Of a stretch of 11,507 nucleotides of DNA, positions 1 through 7,263 are shown piece by piece; the stretch's first letter is position 1, and the number at the start of each line of letters is the position of its first letter. Source of the stretch: Bdellovibrio sp. CG10_big_fil_rev_8_21_14_0_10_47_8 (lineage in GTDB: Bacteria > Bdellovibrionota > Bdellovibrionia > Bdellovibrionales > Bdellovibrionaceae). The stretch is taken from NCBI GenBank assembly GCA_002773975.1, contig PEZR01000070.1, forward strand, positions 1,067 through 12,573. Direction: 5' to 3'. The notes beneath the pieces are model-generated. The model ran no database searches. It saw only the letters and a list, made by a program, of their open reading frames with translations, and was not told where the DNA came from. A program made the position numbers and the translations under genes.

Positions 1-936
<936 letters not shown>

Positions 937-981
937 AATGGAATTAACCTCGCTAAAAATCACTTAAATCAATCTATTCAA

Positions 982-994
982 TTTTCAAAGAACA
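982..994 (-). promoter_or_regulatory. boxA-like antitermination site in the 23S leader
   Basis: On the transcript strand this reads TGTTCTTTGAAAA, close to the boxA sequences that load NusB/S10 antitermination factors on rRNA transcripts. It lies about 45 nt before 23S and is repeated almost exactly upstream of 16S (2887-2899). A short hairpin with a GAAA loop (997-1008) precedes it, resembling the boxB-boxA order of the E. coli rrn leader. The function is inferred from position and similarity. Confidence 0.65.
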
Positions 995-1044
995 AAACTC
1001 TTTCGAGTCAAAATCTTAAATGCTGACGTCTTCTATACCCAATT

Positions 1045-1121
<77 letters not shown>

Positions 1122-1134
1122 AGACGCCTTCACT

Positions 1135-1170
1135 CTTTCAAAACTAAATAGCTAGATAGGTTTTTGAGTT
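1135..1170 (-). other. 16S trailer arm of the pre-16S processing stem
   Basis: This stretch is nearly the reverse complement, in the transcript, of the 16S leader at 2857-2895. The two match over about 36 nt with only a few mismatches and a 3-nt bulge. In bacterial pre-rRNA such leader/trailer pairing forms the long stem cut by RNase III to release pre-16S. It sits between tRNA-Ile and the mature 16S 3' end, as expected for that role. Confidence 0.75.
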
Positions 1171-1175
1171 CTGTT

Positions 1176-1197
1176 CACAACACACGAATGTGTTGTG
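1176..1197 (-). other. Hairpin with UUCG loop in the 16S trailer
   Basis: A perfect 9-bp stem (CACAACACA with TGTGTTGTG) encloses a four-base loop that reads UUCG in the transcript. No T-run follows, so it is not an intrinsic terminator. It is more likely a folding or processing element of the pre-rRNA. Confidence 0.6.
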
Positions 1198-1212
1198 CCT
1201 GACCTAGGAATG

Positions 1213-1230
1213 AGTCTTCCGAAGAAGACT
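1213..1230 (-). other. Hairpin with cUUCGg loop just after 16S
   Basis: A 7-bp stem (AGTCTTC with GAAGACT) encloses UUCG closed by a C-G pair in the transcript, the especially stable cUUCGg tetraloop. It starts about 11 nt after the 16S 3' end and is followed at once by a second UUCG hairpin at 1176-1197. No T-run is present. A role in folding or in guarding the 16S 3' end is inference. Confidence 0.6.
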
Positions 1231-1234
1231 AAAC

Positions 1235-2757
<1,523 letters not shown>

Positions 2758-2833
2758 AATTCTGTAACTCAACAAATGCTAGTTTTCTGTATTGAACAGA
2801 AATCATTGTTGGTCTGTTTTCTCAAATAATTGT

Positions 2834-2853
2834 GAGATCAAATAAATGATCTC
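2834..2853 (-). other. Hairpin in the 16S leader
   Basis: A perfect 7-bp inverted repeat (GAGATCA / TGATCTC) with a 6-nt AT loop lies between the leader stem arm and the mature 16S 5' end. There is no T-run, so termination is unlikely. It probably folds at the base of the pre-16S, but a function cannot be read from the sequence. Confidence 0.5.
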
Positions 2854-2856
2854 GAG

Positions 2857-2895
2857 AACCCAAAAACCTTTAATCTAGCTATTCAGTTTTCAAAG
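2857..2895 (-). other. 16S leader arm of the pre-16S processing stem
   Basis: This arm pairs with the trailer at 1135-1170, including the shared central motif AATAGCTAGAT and the flanking GGTTTTTG run. The pairing would bring the two ends of 16S together for RNase III cleavage. It overlaps the leader boxA, as is common in rRNA leaders. Confidence 0.75.
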
Positions 2896-2899
2896 AGCG
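2887..2899 (-). promoter_or_regulatory. boxA-like antitermination site in the 16S leader
   Basis: On the transcript strand this reads CGCTCTTTGAAAA, close to the boxA consensus used by the Nus factors for rRNA antitermination. It lies about 20 nt downstream of the proposed -10 at 2917-2922 and is duplicated before 23S (982-994). The repeat spans about 20 nt with two mismatches. Confidence 0.65.
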
Positions 2900-2916
2900 A
2901 AATTGCGAGAAAAGCA

Positions 2917-2945
2917 GTTCTATTTGAAGAGCTTTTTCCCGTCAA
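2917..2945 (-). promoter_or_regulatory. Candidate rRNA promoter for 16S-tRNA-Ile-23S
   Basis: On the minus strand a -35 of TTGACG (2940-2945) is followed after exactly 17 nt by a -10 of TAGAAC (2917-2922). Just upstream, 2946-2982 is almost pure A and T, as in the UP elements that raise rRNA promoter strength. The -10 matches consensus at four of six positions. The promoter lies between tRNA-Ala and 16S, so the main rRNA transcript would exclude that tRNA. Confidence 0.65.
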
Positions 2946-2950
2946 CACTT

Positions 2951-2982
2951 TTTTAAAAAAAATTTTTCGTGAAAAATTCTTT
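2951..2982 (-). promoter_or_regulatory. AT-rich UP element or weak terminator
   Basis: Directly upstream of the rRNA -35 lies an A/T tract containing a 7-bp AT-only inverted repeat (AATTTTT / AAAAATT, loop CACG) followed by a run of T in the transcript direction. It could be a weak terminator for the tRNA-Ala transcript, an UP element for the rRNA promoter, or both. The lack of G-C pairs in the stem argues against strong termination. Confidence 0.4.
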
Positions 2983-2999
2983 TTAAACCCGTGCTGATT

Positions 3000-3075
<76 letters not shown>

Positions 3076-3089
3076 GCAAAAGTGGACTG

Positions 3090-3118
3090 GTTGTGCTTCA
3101 CCGCGAGGAATTGGTCAA
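3090..3118 (-). promoter_or_regulatory. Candidate promoter of tRNA-Ala
   Basis: A -35 of TTGACC (3113-3118, five of six matches) stands 17 nt before CACAAC (3090-3095, three of six matches). An A/T-rich tract with a run of nine A lies upstream (3119-3147). The implied start is only some 8 nt before the mature tRNA. The weak -10 keeps confidence low. Confidence 0.35.
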
Positions 3119-3263
3119 TGAATATTTTCAAGATTTTTTTTTAGTTTGAAAGCCGGGGGATTTATTCCAAAAAAATGCCCAATTCCTCGACAAAAAACTT
3201 TGCCTGAAAACTGGGCGCCAGGTCAGCTAAGTATTGAACAAGCTGATGAAATTCAAATTTAAA

Positions 3264-3782
3264 CTAGGCTGAAGCGCGCATTTTTGATGGGACTAAACGA
3301 GCCAACCATCGACGCTCAAAGGCAAGATCAAAACCGGCCGCCTCGCCCCCGTGAAGGATTGCCACGAAGACTCTTTTTAAGATTTCAATCTCGGTATCGG
3401 GCGTGGAGTCCGAACTGAGGGACTCTTCAATCGCTTCAAACACACTGATGAGGTCTGGAGTTGTTACCACCCGAGGAATTTTGGCCATATCTAGGCCCAG
3501 AGTTTCTCGAGGTTTGAAACCGACCAGAGTGTCTGTAAATAAAACTTTAGTTCCTGTTTGAAAATTGACTTGGATAAACTGCTTTCCATCAGCATCGACA
3601 CGCTGAAGAACTTCGGTCAATTGTTCGCTCTTAAAACGAAAAAGTTTTCCGTCAATAGCTTGTTGAATTGTCACTTGTCCGCTGTCTGCGATTTTTGAAC
3701 TCAGGCCAGTGGTTGTGCCGACGAATGCTAGAATTTCTTCCAACATCTGAGATGGGCTCTGAGGTATTTCTGACTCGCTCAA
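3264..3782 (-). CDS. Hypothetical cytoplasmic protein
   Basis: This encodes 172 aa of a family I do not recognise. There is no signal peptide, membrane segment or cysteine. The N-terminal half (about residues 45-90) has alternating hydrophobic and polar residues suggestive of beta strands, while residues 108-145 look helical and acidic. The C-terminal 25 residues are basic (ERRW, RLVPSKMR). The start is TTG at 3780-3782, supported by a strong AGGAGG five bases upstream; the next in-frame ATG is codon 14 and lacks such a site. Coding is supported by length, the ribosome binding site and ordinary composition. It stands alone between the rRNA operon, in the same direction, and a divergent cupin gene. 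The function is unknown. Confidence 0.75.
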   Translation of the reverse strand: MSESEIPQSPSQMLEEILAFVGTTTGLSSKIADSGQVTIQQAIDGKLFRFKSEQLTEVLQRVDADGKQFIQVNFQTGTKVLFTDTLVGFKPRETLGLDMAKIPRVVTTPDLISVFEAIEESLSSDSTPDTEIEILKRVFVAILHGGEAAGFDLAFERRWLARLVPSKMRASA

Positions 3783-4088
3783 ACGGTCCTCCTCGCAAGG
3801 GTAACGATAACTTAGTCACGAGTTTCTATCGTCGACATTTTGGCAGGACTTAACAAAACGAACGAAAAAACAGGGGCAAAATCAAAGAATTGGCCTCTTA
3901 TCCTGACTCTAATTGATAATCTAAAATGAACTGTTTAGGAGTGAGACACCCCTTGGCGTGGGGATCGGAAAAACTGTCAAAAGACTGGTCGGGTCTGCTC
4001 TCTTGTCCAGAGTGGGTTTTGCGTCAAAATTGGCTGACGTTGTCCGATCGACATTGCCAGGGAAATCGATTTCCACTAAGGTCAGGAC
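3783..4088. other. Divergent intergenic region
   Basis: This stretch of about 300 nt separates the minus-strand hypothetical gene from the plus-strand cupin gene and should hold promoters for both. For the plus strand the best I see is TTGGCC (3890-3895) with GATAAT (3915-3920) at a poor 19-nt spacing. For the minus strand nothing is convincing. Small open frames crossing it lack ribosome binding sites and run into the cupin gene in the wrong frame or strand, so I call no gene here. Confidence 0.4.
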
Positions 4089-4394
4089 ATGTTGATTATA
4101 CGTTGGCAAGCTCCACTCACCCCCACCCGGGAACAATTGAAAATTCTTATTGAGTCCGAAGGGCTCGAACCCTTTGAAGAGGAATACGCCTCGCAGGTGA
4201 AGATTGGCGAACATCGCCATCCCTTTGGTGAGGTTCGTATGGTCGTTCAGGGAGAGTTGCTTTTCAACATTGCCGGGAATCAATTTCTGCTTCGGGCGGG
4301 AGATCGAGTCGAGATCCCTTCGAATACCAAACACTGGCACATCAATAATGGAACTGAAAAGTGCATTTGCATTTGCGCTCACCGTCCCGTCTAA
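4089..4394 (+). CDS. Small single-domain cupin protein
   Basis: This encodes 101 aa, nearly all one cupin beta-barrel. Motif 1 is HRHPFGE with a Gly seven residues on (His42, His44, Glu48, Gly55). Motif 2 is GDRVEIP followed by KHWHINN (Gly71, Pro77, His82, Asn86). His42, His44, Glu48 and His82 are the expected metal ligands, so it probably binds a divalent metal in the cytoplasm; the substrate cannot be told. Near the C terminus Cys92, Cys94 and Cys96 alternate on one strand, which is uncommon. An in-frame stop lies four codons before the ATG, fixing the start; a modest AAGG precedes it. The next gene begins only 30 nt downstream, so the two may be co-transcribed. It could be an enzyme or a small-molecule sensor. 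Confidence 0.9.
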   Translation: MLIIRWQAPLTPTREQLKILIESEGLEPFEEEYASQVKIGEHRHPFGEVRMVVQGELLFNIAGNQFLLRAGDRVEIPSNTKHWHINNGTEKCICICAHRPV

Positions 4395-4424
4395 AAGTAT
4401 CAAAAGCCATTGGAGGGCTTAAAT

Positions 4425-5219
4425 ATGAATAACCGTCTTACTGTTCTTGTTGGATTTCTTTTGTCGTCCAGTCTCTGCTGGGCAGCTCCCTCGTTCACAA
4501 GCATTGACCAGGCAAGCTTTGACAAAATTTCGAAAGAGTTCTCAGCCAACTTTATGCATCACTCAGTGCAGGGAGCGGCCCCTCTGGGAAATATTTTTGG
4601 CTTTGAGTTGGGAATCTTGGCAGGACAAACTGCGACACCCGATACCAAAGACATTGTCGCCTCTTCGGGCGGGTCAGATCTGGACAAGATTTATCACGGG
4701 GGAATTTTAGCAGCGGTGAGTGTGCCCTTGGGAATTTCTGGTGAGCTCGTCTATTTTCCAAAGACAACAGCGAGCGGGGTTTCTTTGGAGTCGACTTCTC
4801 TGGCTGCCAAGCTTTCTTTGAATACGGAACTGTTGAAAATGATCCCTTTCAATCTTGCTTTACGGGCTTTTTATACGGACTCAAAATTAAGTTTTGATCA
4901 ACAAGTTGGAGCTGTCAGCTCGACCGTCACAGACACAGACAAGGTCACTGGATTTCAGCTGTTGTTGAGTCCTGCAATGCCAGTGATTGAGCCCTATGCT
5001 GGCCTAGGTATTGTGAGCGCGAAAAACACCCTGTCGACAACGGGCGGATCGATTTTTAGCTCTGGTCTGACCACGGGCTCTTCTTTTGATGGAAGCTATA
5101 ACTCCACTCAGCTTCTTGCCGGCATCACGGCTCGACTGGTCTTTGTTTCTTTAGGCCTTGAGTACTCAAATGCCTTTGGAGCCAGTAGTTATACCGCAAA
5201 ACTAGCCGCGTCCTTCTAG
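4425..5219 (+). CDS. Secreted beta-rich protein, probable outer-membrane barrel
   Basis: This encodes 264 aa from the ATG at 4425. That start is preferred over an in-frame ATG at 4410 because GGAGGG (4412-4417) lies at the right distance, and the 4410 ATG would overlap that site. Residues 1-20 form a clear signal peptide (basic start, hydrophobic core, SLCWA before the mature protein). The rest shows alternating strands rich in Gly, Ser and Thr, repeated patterns of small and hydrophobic residues, and a final Phe in LAASF, the usual C-terminal signature of barrels inserted by the Bam complex. A helical segment around residues 30-45 precedes the strands. I do not recognise the specific family. 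Placement in the outer membrane is inference; a periplasmic beta protein is the alternative. Confidence 0.85.
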   Translation: MNNRLTVLVGFLLSSSLCWAAPSFTSIDQASFDKISKEFSANFMHHSVQGAAPLGNIFGFELGILAGQTATPDTKDIVASSGGSDLDKIYHGGILAAVSVPLGISGELVYFPKTTASGVSLESTSLAAKLSLNTELLKMIPFNLALRAFYTDSKLSFDQQVGAVSSTVTDTDKVTGFQLLLSPAMPVIEPYAGLGIVSAKNTLSTTGGSIFSSGLTTGSSFDGSYNSTQLLAGITARLVFVSLGLEYSNAFGASSYTAKLAASF

Positions 5220-5247
5220 ACCTCAGGGTTTTGTGACGGATCTTGGT

Positions 5248-5268
5248 AAGGCCGTTTTTCACGGCCTT
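5248..5268. terminator. Hairpin between convergent genes, possible terminator
   Basis: A perfect 8-bp inverted repeat (AAGGCCGT / ACGGCCTT) with a 5-nt loop lies between the stop codons of the plus-strand barrel gene and the minus-strand rarA gene. It could act for both directions, but no run of T follows on either side, so it is at best a weak or factor-assisted terminator. Confidence 0.35.
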
Positions 5269-5353
5269 GTCGATCTTCTTGATGGCGTCATTGAGAATCG
5301 TCTCAGCACTCAACCAAAGAGCCTGCGATCAACCGGTTTATTTGGCCGAATCT

Positions 5354-6673
5354 CTAGGTATCGGAAGAGTGCCCTTTGAGCCAGTTTTTGTATTCAATAA
5401 TTTGTTTTTCAAAGCCTTGTTGGCTGGGTTGATAGAAAGACTCTGCCTTGAGATCTTTGGGCCAATAGTTTTGGGCGACCCAGTGGCGAGGGTGATCGTG
5501 AGGGTACAGATAATCCTTGCCATACCCAAGGGCCTTCATCTCGGGGGTTTTGCTGGAGCGCAAAGATAGGGGCACTGGCTGAGTTCCCGTGCTGTCGACA
5601 AACTGCTGGGCCTTTTTGAGCGCGAGGTATGACCGATTGGATTTTGGCGCAGATGCCAGATAGGTCACGACCTGTGCAAGATTGATGGCTCCCTCTGGCA
5701 GACCGATCAGCTCAACCGCCTGCGCCCCTGCCACCGCCACCTGCAAAGCTCGAGGGTCTGCGTTTCCGACATCTTCGGAGGCTAAAATCACCAAGCGTCT
5801 GGAGATGAAAACGGGGTCCTCGCCGCCTTTGAGCATTCTTGCGAGATAATAAAGAGCTGCGTCGGCATCACTCCCACGAACAGATTTGATAAAGGCAGAA
5901 ATCACGTCATAGTGTTGTTCCGATTGACGGTCATAGCCCAGAACAGTTCCGCCAAGGAGAAACTGCAGACTCTCCAAAGTGAGAGCCTCTTTGCTTTGTT
6001 TAAAATGAGAGCTAATTTCCTCGATCCCAACCAGCAGTCTGCGGGCATCCCCATCCGCCCAAGAGAATAGATGCTCTTGAAGTTCTGGTTGCAACTTTTC
6101 ATGCTCTGGAACAAGACCCTCGGTCTGGGCCCTTTCGAAGATTTTTTTCAGGGATGAGGCATCGTGGCGCTCAAAGACCACCAGACGGCATCGACTGAGA
6201 AGAGCCCGGTTAATTTCATAACTGGGGTTTTCCGTAGTCGCCCCAATCAGAACTAGATGCCCCGTTTCTACAAAAGGCAAAAGAACATCCTGTTGAGCTT
6301 TGTTCAGACGATGGATCTCATCGACGAAAAGAATTGTTTTTCTTTGGTACTGTTGCCGACGAAGGCGAGCGGCCTCGCCGATCTCTTTAAGAGCCTTGGC
6401 CCCGGTCTCAACTGCGTTAACGGAGATGAATTCGGCCTCAAATTCATGGGCAAGGGCCTGGGCCAAAGTGGTCTTGCCGGTGCCCGGAGGTCCCCAGAAA
6501 ATCAGACTTGGCAAAAAGCCTGATTGAACATAACGCTCCATCTGCTTGAGCACCCGCTCCTGGCCGATCAGTTCTTGCCGGCGTAAAGGCCTGAGCCGCT
6601 CAGCCAATGGCGTTCCTGGGAGATCTCTTGGTGTTTGGGCTGAAAAAAGGTCCATCGGCGCTGAACCTAGCAT
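5354..6673 (-). CDS. rarA: Replication-associated recombination protein A (AAA+ ATPase)
   Basis: This encodes 439 aa, close to the usual 430-450 aa of RarA/MgsA, the bacterial relative of eukaryotic WRNIP1/Mgs1. RarA acts at stalled or damaged replication forks and interacts with single-strand binding protein. Visible motifs are Walker A GPPGTGKTT (61-69), Walker B ILFVDEI (114-120), sensor 1 GATTENPS (144-151), the arginine finger in ALLSRCR (Arg161) and sensor 2 GDARR (208-212). The C-terminal part holds the family's tetramerisation and helical domain, including SDADAALYYLARML and a late YPHD segment. The start may instead be the ATG at 6655, giving MDLFSAQ, a common RarA beginning; neither start has a strong ribosome binding site. 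It lies 56 nt after the pilus lipoprotein gene on the same strand. Confidence 0.97.
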   Translation of the reverse strand: MLGSAPMDLFSAQTPRDLPGTPLAERLRPLRRQELIGQERVLKQMERYVQSGFLPSLIFWGPPGTGKTTLAQALAHEFEAEFISVNAVETGAKALKEIGEAARLRRQQYQRKTILFVDEIHRLNKAQQDVLLPFVETGHLVLIGATTENPSYEINRALLSRCRLVVFERHDASSLKKIFERAQTEGLVPEHEKLQPELQEHLFSWADGDARRLLVGIEEISSHFKQSKEALTLESLQFLLGGTVLGYDRQSEQHYDVISAFIKSVRGSDADAALYYLARMLKGGEDPVFISRRLVILASEDVGNADPRALQVAVAGAQAVELIGLPEGAINLAQVVTYLASAPKSNRSYLALKKAQQFVDSTGTQPVPLSLRSSKTPEMKALGYGKDYLYPHDHPRHWVAQNYWPKDLKAESFYQPSQQGFEKQIIEYKNWLKGHSSDT

Positions 6674-6681
6674 GGGGACAA

Positions 6682-6704
6682 GAGGTCCACAATCTGTGGG
6701 CCTC
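6682..6704 (-). other. Hairpin just upstream of rarA
   Basis: In the transcript, GAGG and CCTC flank a CCACA/TGTGG stem with a 3-nt loop and one internal mismatch. It ends about 8 nt before the 6673 start codon, where a ribosome binding site would be expected. No T-run follows, so termination is doubtful. It may dampen translation from that start or mark 6655 as the true one. Confidence 0.4.
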
Positions 6705-6729
6705 TGCGGTGCGAAAGGAAGTCAGCGTT

Positions 6730-7263
6730 TTAGTTGCCGTCGTATTCGATCTGGAAAGTGTCTTCGGCCATGTGAGCCGTCGTCACTCCATCACCGTCAG
6801 TGGTGGTGCCCGTGATCTTGATCGTTCCGGTCATGAAAGCGGACTTGCTCTCGTCAGCAATGGGCAGACCGCCAAATCGCATACTGCAAGTCGATTCGAG
6901 AGTGCTTTGCGCATTGACGATGACATCGCCCGGAGTGCCATTGAAAGCGTAGTCGATACCGTCGATCGAAATAGAGACCTCAGAGGTCAAATAGCTGCTG
7001 TTAATTCTGATGCTGATGTCATTGATTGTCAGGGGGTAGGCTCCATCCCACTTGACGGAAACCTTGCCCAGCTTCACAGATATTTTTTTGATGGATTTTA
7101 TCGTAGGATCCACTAGCTCATCCTCGCAGGACCTGTCATCAACAGGAATGGCGAAGGCCTTGGTCGAATGGAGGGTGAGGTCCAAATCTTGGATTGGCTT
7201 TTTACAGCTAAACAGAGACACGCTAAGAATCAGCAGTGCCATGACTTTTACCGTTGAACTCAT
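6730..7263 (-). CDS. Small lipoprotein translationally coupled to pilQ
   Basis: This encodes 177 aa with a type II signal peptide: a hydrophobic segment followed by the lipobox LFSC, putting the lipidated cysteine at residue 20. The mature part is short and predicted beta-rich (alternating IKKISVKLGKVSVKW, then ISIRI and VSISI strands), with two further cysteines at 46 and 126 that could form a disulfide. I do not recognise the family; there is no TPR or LysM motif as in known pilotins or TsaP. Its ATG overlaps the pilQ stop in ATGA, and AGGAGGAG lies 7 nt upstream inside pilQ, so the two are surely translated together. The residue after the cysteine is Lys, not Asp, which is compatible with outer-membrane sorting. 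A role with the secretin is inferred from context alone. Confidence 0.85.
   Translation of the reverse strand: MSSTVKVMALLILSVSLFSCKKPIQDLDLTLHSTKAFAIPVDDRSCEDELVDPTIKSIKKISVKLGKVSVKWDGAYPLTINDISIRINSSYLTSEVSISIDGIDYAFNGTPGDVIVNAQSTLESTCSMRFGGLPIADESKSAFMTGTIKITGTTTDGDGVTTAHMAEDTFQIEYDGN

Noticed and set aside
3167..3230. Possible terminator after the 3264-3782 gene (short CTGG/CCAG stem and a nearby T-run)
   Set aside because: The stem is only 4 bp and the T-run is not directly adjacent, so I could not support a terminator.
3921..4403. 160-codon open frame on the minus strand opposite the cupin gene
   Set aside because: It lies antisense to a gene with intact cupin motifs, has no ribosome binding site that I can see, and its translation has no recognisable domain.
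6607..7116. 169-codon open frame on the plus strand opposite the lipoprotein and rarA start
   Set aside because: It is the antisense shadow of two well-supported genes and has no signal or domain of its own.
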